Positions 51,329 through 61,147 of a stretch of 64,000 bases of DNA are shown piece by piece. The stretch is from Campylobacter gracilis (lineage in GTDB: Bacteria; Campylobacterota; Campylobacteria; Campylobacterales; Campylobacteraceae), in NCBI RefSeq assembly GCF_018374135.1, contig NZ_JAHAFS010000007.1:28482-92481 (forward strand). Reading direction: 5' to 3'. The first letter of the stretch is position 1. Each line of letters begins with the position of its first letter. The notes under the pieces are model-generated. The model was given only the letters and a program-made list of their open reading frames with translations. It was not told where the DNA came from and did no database searches. The position numbers and the translations under genes are program-made.

Positions 51329-51908
51329 GAAATTTAAAGAATTTCATTCTCGGTAAAATTTCATAGAATTTTGTCTGCGGTTTCGACGTAAAATTTTAAT
51401 GTGGAATTTCACGGCTGAGCCGATATGTCGCGCTTGTTTGCCATGATTAAAATTCCTTTTTATGTCGCGACGTGGAATTAAGTATGGAATTACATATTTT
51501 ATTAAGACGCCTTATGCGCGTAATTTTACAAACTAAATTAATCGAAATTTAGCAGCTATATTTTTCTTGACTTTGAATTTTACAGCCTGAAATTTAATGC
51601 CTTAGAACTCCCCAGCTTCACAAATACACATCGCGAAATTCTGCCGTCACGCTCTTGTTTTATAGCCAATAACGACGAGCAGCGTCAGTAGCCCCGTCAT
51701 CTTACACTCGCAGCGTATTTTTATCGCACGGGCTTTTCAATTCCTAGAGTTTTAAATTTCATACCATACAATTTCAATCAATTAAAATTTTGCACCGCAA
51801 AATTTCGCCACGCCGCGATACAACCAAAATTCTGCTACTCTGCGATATAGCCGGAATTTCGCGGCTTTAAAGCCGCGCACTAACCAAATCCTTTTCTTAG
51901 ATTTTGTC
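51329..51908. other. Gene-free spacer, RAATTY-rich
   Basis: About 580 bp between the lipoprotein terminator and the convergent end of the acyltransferase gene. No ORF with a ribosome site. Many GAATTT, AAATTT and AAATTC hexamers, some in pairs. A small GC dyad (GCGGCTTTAAAGCCGC) at about 51859-51874 precedes the gene end and could terminate it. Confidence 0.5.
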
Positions 51909-54900
51909 TTAAAGTCCGAGCTCTATCGCCAGATCCTTTACCGCTTTGAGATTTACCTTACCGCTGCCGAGTACCGGGATTTGCTCCACTTTTTTCACGA
52001 CGCTTGGCTGCATTATCGGCGCCAGCGCGGAGTCCTTCAGGCGGCGCGAAATTTCATCCTCGCTCGCCTCGCCCACGTAAAGCAGAGCGATCTTTTCGCC
52101 CTTTTTCTCGTCTTTTAGGTTTACGCACGAATAGATCGCGCTTTCGCCCAAAATTTCGCCTACAGCGCTCTCTACTGCGCCCAGGCTGATCATCTCGCCA
52201 CCGATTTTAGCAAAGCGCGAAAGGCGGTCGGTGATAAATAAAAACCCGTCGTCGTCGATATAGCCGATGTCGCCGCTCTTGTAGTAGCGCACGCCGTCCA
52301 TTTGCGCGATTGCTTCGGCGGTTTTGGCCGGCTCATCGTAGTATCCCTTCATAACCTGATGTCCGCCGATTAAGATAAGCCCCTCCTGCCCGTTTGGCAG
52401 CGGCTGTAGCGAGGCGGGATCGGTGATCTTTATGACCGTGCCCGCAAGCGGCAAGCCGACGCTCTTTTCGCGGTTGAAGTGAAGCTCTTTGAAAAAATCG
52501 GGCTCGAGGACGTTCGGCGTATTTACGCTCACCACCGGCGCAGTCTCGGTTGTGCCGTAGCCCTCGTAAATTTCGATGCCGAATTTTATCTTAAATTCCT
52601 TGCGGACGTTTTCGTTTAGCTTCTCCGCGCCCGCAATCGCTAGGCGGATGCTTGCCAGCATAAGCGGATTGAGCCTTTTATTTTTGGTGTAAAGTCTAAA
52701 AAACGTCGACGTGCCGAACATTATCGTAGCGCCGTATCTCGCGCTCATCTTGCCGACGCTAAAGGCGTCCGTAGGATCGGGTACGTGGATGCTTAAAATT
52801 CCGTCGTTTAGCGGAAAGAGCGTCGTTACGGTAAGTCCGAAGCAGTGAAAGATCGGCAGCGACGCTAAAATCGCGTCGTTCTCGGTGGCGTTTATGAGCT
52901 CTGAAATTTGACGGACGTTCGCCATTATATTTTTATGCGTCAAAACCACGCCTTTGGGCTTTCCCTCGCTGCCGCTGCTAAATAAAATCGTAGCTACGTC
53001 ATCTATCGCGTGCGGCTTAAAATATAGCGCGCGAAATAAAATTTTAGGCATTAGCAGCGATTTTAGCCCGCAGGCTATGCGCTCGTTTTTAGAGACGCCC
53101 TCGCTTAGATCCTCAAGGTATACGAGCCGATCGCCGATCGAACTTTCCAGCTCAAAGCCCTTTGATTTGAGCTTTTCTACGAATTTGCGCGAGCTGATGA
53201 TCGTGCGGATATTTGCTTTATCCGCGCAGTAGATTAAATTTTCCTCGCTTAGCGTGTAGTTTAAATTTACGCTCGTTTTGCCCATTGCAAAGAGAGTTAA
53301 ATTTACGGCGCTTGCGATGACCGAGCTAGGCAAAACGATACCGACGTTTTCCTCGCTGCTTATGCGGCTCTTTAGCCTTTTGCGAAGTATCAAAACGGCG
53401 CTCATCATCGCTAAATTTGTGAAGCTCACTCCCGTGCTATCGACCGCCACGCGCTTAAAAGGCGATCTTTTGGCTTGATTTAGCCAGTTGTAGGCAAGTG
53501 GCTTTAGGCTTGCGAGGTATTTGCCCCAGCTGAAAAACGACAGCTCCGTTACCGCGCGCTTTACCTCGTGCGCTTTGGAATTTGCCTCAATCGGCGCGCC
53601 GAAGCTTACGCGAAGTGCGTTTTTGCCGCTTTGCGAGATCGTTCTTTTATAATGCTCGCTGGCGCGCGAAAACGTCGAACCCCAAAGCCCTCTGATATAA
53701 AAAGGCACGATCACGGAGTTCGTATCGTGCGCGGCTAGCTCAAATCCGCCCTGAAACTCGTCTATGCGGCCGTTGTAGCTGATGTGGCCTTCTGGGAAGA
53801 GCCCCACTACTTCGCCAGCATTTAGCGCCTCGCGAATGCTTTCGATCGCGCTTTTGCTCACGCCCGCTCCGATCGGAATGACGCGAAAAATTTTAAAAAA
53901 CCACTTCAAATACCACAGATCGTAGTAACTGCGATGCATCACGAAGCGCACTCCGCGCGGGCACGCAAGCTGCACCACCGCCCAATCGATCCAACTGATG
54001 TGGTTACCCAAAAACAGTACGCCGCCTTTTTGCGGGATGTTTTCGACGCCGTCTACGTGGACTTGGTAGCCGAATTTCATAAACGGAATGAGTAAAATTC
54101 TAACGAAAAGCTGCGGCAAATATTTCGCGCCGAAGATCCCGCAGATGAGCACGCAAAGAGCAGCCATAACGAAAATTTCGCCGCTGGCGACCGCAAAATG
54201 CACCAAGATGATGGCGATGAGCAAAAACAGCACCATAAAGATATTTTGGATAAAATTTGAACCCGCGAGCACCCGCCCCATGCGCTCATCGGCGGTAAAA
54301 AACTGAATGACGGCGTTGAGCGGCACGATGAAAATTCCGCCGCTAAATCCGAAGAAAAACGATGCCGTGCCGAGCCAAAATACCGAGTGCGCGTTGGCTA
54401 GCATCATTAGCGCGAGCGCGAGCCCGAATGCGCCGAACGGCACGATACCGAGCTCGATATGTTTTTTACAGTAGCTGCCCGCAAAGATCGAGCCTAGCGC
54501 GATTCCGATCGCACTAAGCGCCAAGATCACCTGGATCACCATTACGTTGTCGCTGCCGCTAAGGCTCTTGTAGTGAGCCGGGAAGGTCGCGATCACGAGC
54601 TGCGAGACCGCCCAAAACATCGAAAGTCCTAGCGTACAGAGCAGGACGTTTTTGTCTTTTAGCACAAAATTTAAATTTTGCCTTAGATAGCGAAGCTTAA
54701 GATAGTCGTCTTTATTAAATTCCGCCTGTGGTTGCGAGGCGTCGAAGAATGGAATTTTATATGAGTAGTATGTTTCAAGCACGGAGCCCGCGACCAAAAG
54801 CACGCCGATGAACCAAACCGAGCTCATCAGCTCGCCCGCGTCGCTGCTGCGCGTCGCAAACAGCTCGAAAATTACCGAAAAAACAAGAGATGAAAGCAGA

Positions 54901-55352
54901 ATCGCGATGATGGTAAGCGCCTGCACGAGGCCGTTTGCCGCGCCTAAATTTTTCGCGCCGACGATTTTTTTAATCAGGCCGTATTTGGCGGGCGAGTAGA
55001 TCGCGCTTTGCGCCGCAAGCAGGATCGTCATAAAAAATGCGAAATAAAACCATCCGCACAGATATCCGAGCGTAATGAGCGCGGTAAGCGCGACGCCGAG
55101 TTTCGCGCAGATCCGCGTAATGCGGGTACGCGAGAATTTATCGTTGAGATAGCCGCTGGCGCTAAAAAGAAATACGTAAGGCAGCAAAATCAGCAAATTT
55201 ACAAGCGAGGTAAGGGCGATGAGAGCGCCCGAATCGGCGCTTTTAACAAGGACGTTTTGAATCGTGATCTTATGGCCCAGATCAACGCTTGCGTTGATAA
55301 ACATAATCGCCAAAAACGGCAAAAATCCGTTGATTTTTAGTAAAGATTTCAA
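51909..55352 (-). CDS. Three-domain MFS / PlsC acyltransferase / acyl-ACP synthetase (Aas-LplT fusion)
   Basis: An 1147-residue fusion for lysophospholipid recycling. Residues 1-415 are a 12-helix LplT-like MFS flippase. Residues 430-620 are a PlsC acyltransferase with H451 and D456 in GNHISWIDW and FPEGHIS near 519. Residues about 650-1147 are an AMP-forming acyl-ACP synthetase (SSGSEGKPKGVVLTHKN, GYGTTETAPVVSVNTPN, SGDIGYIDDDGFLFITDR). Together they would move lysophospholipid inward, activate a fatty acid and re-acylate. In E. coli LplT and Aas are separate; three-domain fusions occur in other proteobacteria. The terminal catalytic Lys is probably in GSGKVNLKAV. Confidence 0.92.
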   Translation of the reverse strand: MKSLLKINGFLPFLAIMFINASVDLGHKITIQNVLVKSADSGALIALTSLVNLLILLPYVFLFSASGYLNDKFSRTRITRICAKLGVALTALITLGYLCGWFYFAFFMTILLAAQSAIYSPAKYGLIKKIVGAKNLGAANGLVQALTIIAILLSSLVFSVIFELFATRSSDAGELMSSVWFIGVLLVAGSVLETYYSYKIPFFDASQPQAEFNKDDYLKLRYLRQNLNFVLKDKNVLLCTLGLSMFWAVSQLVIATFPAHYKSLSGSDNVMVIQVILALSAIGIALGSIFAGSYCKKHIELGIVPFGAFGLALALMMLANAHSVFWLGTASFFFGFSGGIFIVPLNAVIQFFTADERMGRVLAGSNFIQNIFMVLFLLIAIILVHFAVASGEIFVMAALCVLICGIFGAKYLPQLFVRILLIPFMKFGYQVHVDGVENIPQKGGVLFLGNHISWIDWAVVQLACPRGVRFVMHRSYYDLWYLKWFFKIFRVIPIGAGVSKSAIESIREALNAGEVVGLFPEGHISYNGRIDEFQGGFELAAHDTNSVIVPFYIRGLWGSTFSRASEHYKRTISQSGKNALRVSFGAPIEANSKAHEVKRAVTELSFFSWGKYLASLKPLAYNWLNQAKRSPFKRVAVDSTGVSFTNLAMMSAVLILRKRLKSRISSEENVGIVLPSSVIASAVNLTLFAMGKTSVNLNYTLSEENLIYCADKANIRTIISSRKFVEKLKSKGFELESSIGDRLVYLEDLSEGVSKNERIACGLKSLLMPKILFRALYFKPHAIDDVATILFSSGSEGKPKGVVLTHKNIMANVRQISELINATENDAILASLPIFHCFGLTVTTLFPLNDGILSIHVPDPTDAFSVGKMSARYGATIMFGTSTFFRLYTKNKRLNPLMLASIRLAIAGAEKLNENVRKEFKIKFGIEIYEGYGTTETAPVVSVNTPNVLEPDFFKELHFNREKSVGLPLAGTVIKITDPASLQPLPNGQEGLILIGGHQVMKGYYDEPAKTAEAIAQMDGVRYYKSGDIGYIDDDGFLFITDRLSRFAKIGGEMISLGAVESAVGEILGESAIYSCVNLKDEKKGEKIALLYVGEASEDEISRRLKDSALAPIMQPSVVKKVEQIPVLGSGKVNLKAVKDLAIELGL

Positions 55353-55420
55353 GCTATCTCCTTTAAAAACGGGATTTTATCTCACGGAAGTTAACGGACG
55401 CAAATTTAAGGCGGCTTCGC

Positions 55421-55426
55421 TACAAT
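55421..55426 (+). promoter_or_regulatory. -10 element for the YcxB-like gene
   Basis: TACAAT lies 23 bases before the start codon at 55450, in a 97-bp divergent region shared with the acyltransferase gene. AAAGGAAA is the ribosome site. Confidence 0.4.
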
Positions 55427-55449
55427 TACGCAAAAATTAAAGGAAAAAT

Positions 55450-55977
55450 ATGAAAGTACGTATCACCAATCGCGACGTCGATAACCTCAATAAATTTATG
55501 CTGCTTTACAGCAAAAAGGCGCGCAAGCAGCGTCTAGTCAGCACCTACGCCATACCGTTTGAGTTTTTGCTCATGGGCATCATCATCGACGGGCTTTTAA
55601 AAACGGCGCCGATTGCGAGTGTGGCGTCGGTTATTTTGGGCGCGGCGTGGCTTATTTTTTATCCGAAATTTTACCGCCGCATGCTAAGAAAACATCTGAC
55701 TTCCGCTAAGCTCGCGCAAGACTCAAACATAGAGATGGAATTTATCGCGGGCGAGGATGAAATTTCATTTTCGAAGGGCGAGCCTCGCGCAAGCGAGAAA
55801 TTTGCCGCACGTTCGCTAAATCGCATCGCTGCGGGCGGAGAGAATTTTTTCTTGGCGTTTGATCGCGGCTTTCACATCGTGCTTCCCAAAAACGCCGAAA
55901 CGGACGCCGCGGTGCGGCATCTCGCGGATCTGCGCGGGCTGCAGATCGAATCCGTGGATATGGACGTTAAAATTTAG
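55450..55977 (+). CDS. YcxB-like membrane protein
   Basis: A 175-residue protein with two hydrophobic segments (about 35-50 and 57-73) followed by a C-terminal domain of about 100 residues. The pattern (FYPKFYRRMLRKHL, then a strand-rich IAGEDEISFSKGE and FFLAFDRGFHIVLPKNAE) resembles the YcxB-like family, found in small membrane proteins of unknown function. It is divergent from the acyltransferase gene. Confidence 0.7.
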   Translation: MKVRITNRDVDNLNKFMLLYSKKARKQRLVSTYAIPFEFLLMGIIIDGLLKTAPIASVASVILGAAWLIFYPKFYRRMLRKHLTSAKLAQDSNIEMEFIAGEDEISFSKGEPRASEKFAARSLNRIAAGGENFFLAFDRGFHIVLPKNAETDAAVRHLADLRGLQIESVDMDVKI

Positions 55978-56630
55978 AGCTTTAATTTTAAATTTACGGC
56001 TCGTAAAATTCGCGATATAAATTTAAAATTCTAGAATTTCGCTATGTAAAATTCTATCTTTGGAATTTACTCGCGGCAATGTTTTTACTTAAGGGGGAAG
56101 GGCTCTACTTACTCTGTGCTTCGCTTGCGCTCGCAAGAAACGCTGCAGGCTGAGCCTTGCGTTGCTATGTTCGTTTTGCAAGAGCGTGCAGTTTATATTC
56201 GCTACTTGGTAAAATTTAACGCGGACGCAGTCCGCACCGCTAGCGTCGCGCGGGTGGGGGCAAAATTTTAAAAAGTCGTGGGGGCGGGCGCGCCTCGCAA
56301 CTCTGAGCGCCGCCCCCTTACGGAAATATGTATCGTATAGCACGAATTCTTAGAATTTTCGACGTAAATTTAAAAGCGGCGCTTCGCCTTTATAAAATTC
56401 CGTTTAAATTTTTAATCCGTGATATGCATATCTTGGGGCGAGAAGGGGCTCCCATTGCGAGGTCACACTTCTCGCAGGACGCCGCCTCCGCAGCACCGCA
56501 CTGCTCTGCTCGCCCACAAGCCCACCTAGCTTCCGACGACGCTTTAAGCGGTGCAGGCTACGCCTGGGCTAAATTTAAGCTGCGGCTGACGGCGTAAAAT
56601 TTTGGCTAAAATTCTGCGTTCAGTTCGCCA
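55978..56630. other. Spacer with a GC-rich hairpin, no supported gene
   Basis: About 650 bp. ORFs at 56089-56343 (-) and 56328-56597 (+) lack ribosome sites. A dyad with 8-bp arms GGGGGCGG/CCGCCCCC occurs at 56280-56317. The stretch 56212-56255 has a second copy at 57440-57484, on the other side of the frameshifted gene. RAATTY hexamers are common. Confidence 0.5.
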
Positions 56631-57307
56631 TTACGCCTCGCGCATCTCCTCTGCTAGGCGCTTTTTGTAGGCGCGCTTGAAATAAAACGCCCAAATTAGC
56701 GGAAATATTATCTCCAGCCCTTTCCAAAATGCAAACCCGCCATACTCTACAGGAATGGTAAAAAAACCTATCCAAACTGCATAGTAAGCAGCCACATAGC
56801 TTATAACGAAGATAACGCCCCAAATTAGTACTTCAGAGCCGGTCGTAACGGTCCAGATCGCAATCAAATATATGAAAGCGCTTGCTCGCGCGGTCGAAAA
56901 AACCAATTCAGAACGCCTAATTTTTGATGGTCTATATCCGCGCTAAGATAGCCTACTACGCACGCGATAATACACAAAGCGCATAAGATAGCGCGCAGCA
57001 CGGCTAAATAGCGCAGTCCACGGGGTTGTATCGCGCCTTCGTAGCCGCTGTTTTCGCAGCTACTACTTCGGCTGTTTTTGCCGCCGCGCCCCGAGACATA
57101 GACAAGATGCGCGCCTAACGCTATGAAACACGCACATTGAATGAAGTCCATAAATATGAAGCTGCCGAGTGCATCACTTTCGCCTACATTGCCTATTAAC
57201 CTAGGCCACGAAAATTTTACTATGCAAAATGTCGCCGCGAGTAAAATCGGATGCAGCGCGAGCCTGCCGCTTCTTAAATCCGAGAGTAAATTTTTAAAAT
57301 ATCCCAT
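56631..57307 (-). pseudogene. Membrane protein gene split by a homopolymer frameshift
   Basis: Two overlapping frames carry one protein. The first (57307 down to about 56900) encodes 136 residues with three or four helices, ending LGVLNWFF. It then reads out of frame to a stop. One base more in the six-base T run (plus-strand A run 56897-56902) joins NWFF to STARASAFIYLIAIW and the second frame, giving about 226 residues and six to seven helices. The second ORF has no real start. This is a true mutation, slippage or a sequencing error. Family not recognised. An inserted GGKNSRSSSCENSGYEGA loop is low complexity. Confidence 0.6.
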
Positions 57308-57566
57308 GCTTTCCCCTTAAAATTCCACGGAATTTTGAAATCCAGAAAGAACTCCGCGTATAGTCTGCGAGAAGAATTTTGTAATTCACCAGTGCGGAAT
57401 TCTACTATTGAATTTAGAATTTTGCAGCGAGGAATTTTGAAATTTAATGCGGGCGCAGATCGTACAGCTAGCGTTGCGTAGGTAAAGATAAAACAAAAAT
57501 CCCCACGAGCAAAATTCCAAAAATTAGCGCAAGTAGGTTAAATTACAAAAGCTGCGCGAGGAAAAT

Positions 57567-58361
57567 TTAAAATATCGTAGGCACTAGTCCGCCGTCAAGC
57601 CTAAGTGCCGCACCTGAAAAGGACAATGAGTAGGGGCTTGCGACGAAAGCGACGAAACGTCCGATCTCTTCTGGGCGGATGAGCCTTTGGATTTGCGAAA
57701 GCGGGCGATGATTTTTCATAAAATCCTTCTTACGCTCGCTTTTGGGTACGGAGCTATTTTTATACATATTTTCTAACATCTCCTCGACGCCCTCGGTTAG
57801 CGTGGAGCCGGGCATTACGGTATTTACGGTGACGTTGGTGCCTTTAGTTAGCTTTGAGAGGCTTTTTGCCAAGGATAAATTCATCGTCTTTGTCATGCTG
57901 TATTGCGGCATCTGTCCTGATGGCATCAGCGCCTCCTCGCTCGCGATGAAAACTATCCTGCCAAAATCCCTCTTTAGCATACCGGGAAGATAAAATTTAC
58001 ATAGCGCGTTGCCCGACATCACGTTTACGCTGAAAAATTTCTCCCAAATTTCATCCGTGATGTCAAAATACTCCATCGGCTCAAAAATTTCCATATTGTT
58101 TACGAGGATATCGACCGTCGGCAGCTTCTTAAATAGTGCCTCGCGATCCGCTTCTTTTGCGATGTCGGCAGCGATGCCATGGATGCCGGCGTCTTTAAAT
58201 TTAGCCCTAAGTTCGCTTACTACTCTTTGCACATCCGCTTCGCTTCTGCCATTTATCACGACACCCGCGCCCTCGCGAGCGAATTCTGCCGCGATAGCCT
58301 TTCCGATGCCCTTAGTCGAGCCGGTAACCAAAACCTTTTTATTTTTTAAGCCTAATTCCAT
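57567..58361 (-). CDS. Short-chain dehydrogenase/reductase
   Basis: A 264-residue classical SDR. The cofactor motif is TGSTKGIG (residues 13-20), the NNAG motif is altered to NNME, and the catalytic triad is Ser141, Tyr154 and Lys158 (QYSMTK). The C-terminus (FVASPYSLSFSGAALRLDGGLVPTIF) fits 3-oxoacyl-reductase-like SDRs. Substrate unknown. The gene lies 47 bases after ciaB in the same direction. Confidence 0.88.
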   Translation of the reverse strand: MELGLKNKKVLVTGSTKGIGKAIAAEFAREGAGVVINGRSEADVQRVVSELRAKFKDAGIHGIAADIAKEADREALFKKLPTVDILVNNMEIFEPMEYFDITDEIWEKFFSVNVMSGNALCKFYLPGMLKRDFGRIVFIASEEALMPSGQMPQYSMTKTMNLSLAKSLSKLTKGTNVTVNTVMPGSTLTEGVEEMLENMYKNSSVPKSERKKDFMKNHRPLSQIQRLIRPEEIGRFVAFVASPYSLSFSGAALRLDGGLVPTIF

Positions 58362-58408
58362 TTTTCTCCTTTGATTATTTAAAATTTTAATTATCGTCTG
58401 TATTGGTT

Positions 58409-60226
58409 TTAGTTAAGCCACTTTGCTCGTTCATTGCTAGGGTCCGTTTCGTTGCCGATCGCTTCGTAGCGCGAGTAGTAAAACTCCACAAACTCCCGCA
58501 CCTGCGCCTCGCGCGGCAGATACACGCCGCCGCTAAGCTCCGCAAAGCGCGATAAAAATTCTGCTGCGTCCTTTTTATCGCAATAAAGCCGCGCCAGCTC
58601 CTCGTAGTTTTGCAAGCACGCGGCCTTGAAACTCTCATAGCCTGCGCGGTCAAATTTAACCGCCAGCCGCATACCGTCAAATTTCAAAACGCCCGATGCG
58701 AAAAGCAAGCTCAGATGTATCAGAGCCTCGCAGTAGTAGGGCTTTAGCTCCTCCACTCGCTGCCACGCGATGAGGCCCACGGCGCGGCGGATCAACTCAT
58801 CTAGCACCGGTAGGCAAAACTCCTCCTCCTCGTGAAAAAAGAAGCTCACGAGCCCGCCGGTAGTCGCCTTGTACTCCTCGATGAGCTTAAAAAGCCCCGA
58901 GCGGTTCATGCGCGCCTCGGTGTCCGCGTCGATGAAAAATATATGCCCGAACTCATGCCCGATCGTCGATATTTCGTAGACGCGGCGCCAAATTTGCGGC
59001 TTTTTAAATAAAATTTCGCGCCCGAAATTTAGATAGTGGGGCTCAAATATTTCGCCGCTTAGCCGCATAAAAGGTCTAGCCTTGGCGCTTTCATAGACGA
59101 AATTTACGAATGCGAAAATTTTCTTGCCGCAGTTGGTGCTTACGAACTCGTCGTTGGGTACGACCTGCGCCGAAAAGAGTCCGTTCAGATCGGCGCCGTA
59201 GTAGATCAGCGGCGCGCAAACGTAAAGCTGGGTTTTGGCGATGTTTGAGAGTACGAGCGAGTGCATGACGGCGTTGTTCGCGCCGATTTTTTCATACGCA
59301 CGCTCAAAGCTCTCGCTTACGCGCGCTTTAAATTTCTCCGCGCTAAACTCATACGCGCCTGCAAGTCTGACGTCCCATTCCAGCGCGACTGCGTGCGTGT
59401 AGGCGTCCTCGTAGTATTCGAGCGGATGCCCGATCTGAAGCGGCGTTTTTATATCCATCCACGCGATCTCCGCATCCCGCCACGCGCCGATCACCGCGCT
59501 GGCGTTCCTCTCGCAAAAGGCCTGCTTGAGCTTGCCTAGATACGCGACGTAAGCTAGCTCGCTCTCATCTTCTGCAAGCGTCACCAAACGCTCCAAAAGA
59601 TCGCTAAATTCGCTCTGCAGCTTTGCCGTCTCATCCGCAAAGGCCACGGCGTAGGGAACCATTTGGGTTTTGCCCTCGCGCTGCACTATCGCGCCGTAGC
59701 AGCGTTCGCAAATTTCGCCGTGAGGCGTGCGCATAAACAGCTCCTCTTGCAGCAAAAATTCCTTCGCCTGCGCAAGCGAGCTAAATTCCTTTTCCCAGCG
59801 CTTGTTCGTGCTTTCGATGATTAGGGCTTGCCAGCTTTTTTGCATATCGCTTAGCACGAGCCCGATGCGGTGGATGCCCTTTAAAAGCTCCAGATAAAAC
59901 GGCTGCAAAATCCCCTGCGCGCCCGCCTCGGCGATGAGCGCTTCGTGCATGCCCTCATGTATTTCGCGCGTGAAATCATACATTTTGCTCTTTAGCTCGC
60001 GCTGCCGCGCCTCATCGTAGCCCAAGCGGCGAAATTCTTGCAGCAGCGGATCCTCTTTGAGATCGACGATTCGGCGCAGCACGGCGATGCGCGCAGTATC
60101 GCCAGACTCAAAGCCGCAAATTTCTAGCCCACGCGTGATCAGCTCGGCGTGCGGCTCGTCGTAGAGGGCGTTTAGTCGCGCTTTAACGCTCACCGCCATC
60201 TCGCTAAGTTTTGCAAAATCGTTCAT
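58409..60226 (-). CDS. ciaB: CiaB-like invasion antigen with a zincin motif
   Basis: A 605-residue protein with no signal peptide. I identify CiaB from length (about 610 in C. jejuni), composition and position: the next gene is a divergent YciA-type thioesterase, as beside ciaB in C. jejuni. C. jejuni CiaB is reported as a secreted invasion protein. The sequence contains HEFGH at residues 424-428, the HExxH signature of zinc metallopeptidases, and a possible third ligand in LIEEYKATTGG (Glu450/451), 22-23 residues later, as in zincins. Protease activity is inferred from the motif. The distribution of CiaB homologs in non-invasive species would fit a cytoplasmic peptidase. Confidence 0.75.
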   Translation of the reverse strand: MNDFAKLSEMAVSVKARLNALYDEPHAELITRGLEICGFESGDTARIAVLRRIVDLKEDPLLQEFRRLGYDEARQRELKSKMYDFTREIHEGMHEALIAEAGAQGILQPFYLELLKGIHRIGLVLSDMQKSWQALIIESTNKRWEKEFSSLAQAKEFLLQEELFMRTPHGEICERCYGAIVQREGKTQMVPYAVAFADETAKLQSEFSDLLERLVTLAEDESELAYVAYLGKLKQAFCERNASAVIGAWRDAEIAWMDIKTPLQIGHPLEYYEDAYTHAVALEWDVRLAGAYEFSAEKFKARVSESFERAYEKIGANNAVMHSLVLSNIAKTQLYVCAPLIYYGADLNGLFSAQVVPNDEFVSTNCGKKIFAFVNFVYESAKARPFMRLSGEIFEPHYLNFGREILFKKPQIWRRVYEISTIGHEFGHIFFIDADTEARMNRSGLFKLIEEYKATTGGLVSFFFHEEEEFCLPVLDELIRRAVGLIAWQRVEELKPYYCEALIHLSLLFASGVLKFDGMRLAVKFDRAGYESFKAACLQNYEELARLYCDKKDAAEFLSRFAELSGGVYLPREAQVREFVEFYYSRYEAIGNETDPSNERAKWLN

Positions 60227-60412
60227 CGCGTATCCTTTTTGCCGTTTTTATCGTCTTTTTTGTGAGCGGAATGTGTCTGCTTCGAGAGCAAAATTCCATC
60301 CTCGCATCCGCTTAAAATTTTAAAATTTCGGCATAGATTTCTGCCGATTGTATCGAAAAAGTGTTAAATTTGCGCGGTTAAAATGCGAGATTTTTAAATT
60401 TAAGGAGTAAAA

Positions 60413-60832
60413 ATGAGCGATTTAAACTTAGACGATTTCGGCGAGCCGCGCATCAAGGTCGTAGCGCTGCCTAAGGATACGAATAGCTCGGGCAATATTT
60501 TCGGTGGCTGGATACTAGCGCAGATCGATTTAGCGGGCGCGACGGCGGCGCGCGAAATAGCGCCCGAGCGGGTCGTGACGATCTCGATGCAGGAGGTAAC
60601 TTTCAAGCAGCCCGTATTTATCGGCGATGTCATCAGCTGCTACGCAAAAGTCCTAAGTGTGGGAAATACCTCTATCCGCGTGCAGATCGAGGTCGCAGCG
60701 TTGCGGCTTGGTGAGGACGGATTTCGCGAGTGCTTGCACGTAACCAGCGCGATCGCAACCTACGTAAGTGTGACCAAATCAGGCCAAAAAAAGCCGATTA
60801 GCGCAGAGATCAAGCGGCTGCACGGATTTTAA
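60413..60832 (+). CDS. Acyl-CoA thioesterase (YciA type)
   Basis: A 139-residue hotdog-fold thioesterase with the YciA block NSSGNIFGGWILAQIDLAG (catalytic Asp in QID) and the VTISMQEVTFKQPVFIGD motif. It would hydrolyse acyl-CoA esters. The start has TAAGGAGT before it. It is divergent from ciaB, an arrangement known from C. jejuni. Confidence 0.9.
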   Translation: MSDLNLDDFGEPRIKVVALPKDTNSSGNIFGGWILAQIDLAGATAAREIAPERVVTISMQEVTFKQPVFIGDVISCYAKVLSVGNTSIRVQIEVAALRLGEDGFRECLHVTSAIATYVSVTKSGQKKPISAEIKRLHGF

Positions 60833-61147
60833 GATAAGCTGCTTAAATTTGAAATTTTAATTCGCTCGATGAGCGGCGTTTTTTGCAACTTGAATGTTTA
60901 AATTTGATCTTTAAATCGAAATTTACGCTCGCTGTTTTAAAACGGCTACTATAAAATTTAGACCGGACCGCTGCGCTTTTAAGCTTAACTGCTTTGCGCC
61001 GCGTGCCTTGGGCTTTAAATCTTCGGCTTTAAATTTGGAACTGCGAGAATTTTAAAATTTTACGGAAAATTTGCGTAGAGTTTAAAATTTTGCGGCGCGC
61101 AGATTAATAGACAAATTAAAACGCGCCGCAGCAAGTGGTGCTAGCAG
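60833..61147. other. Spacer without a supported gene
   Basis: About 315 bp between the thioesterase and the convergent zinc-ribbon gene. It holds AAATTT and GAATTT hexamers and no ORF with a ribosome site. No clear terminator. Confidence 0.45.

Noticed and set aside
56089..56343. 84-codon minus-strand open frame in a GC-rich spacer
   Set aside because: No ribosome site, Arg-rich translation and overlap with a hairpin; not supported as a gene.
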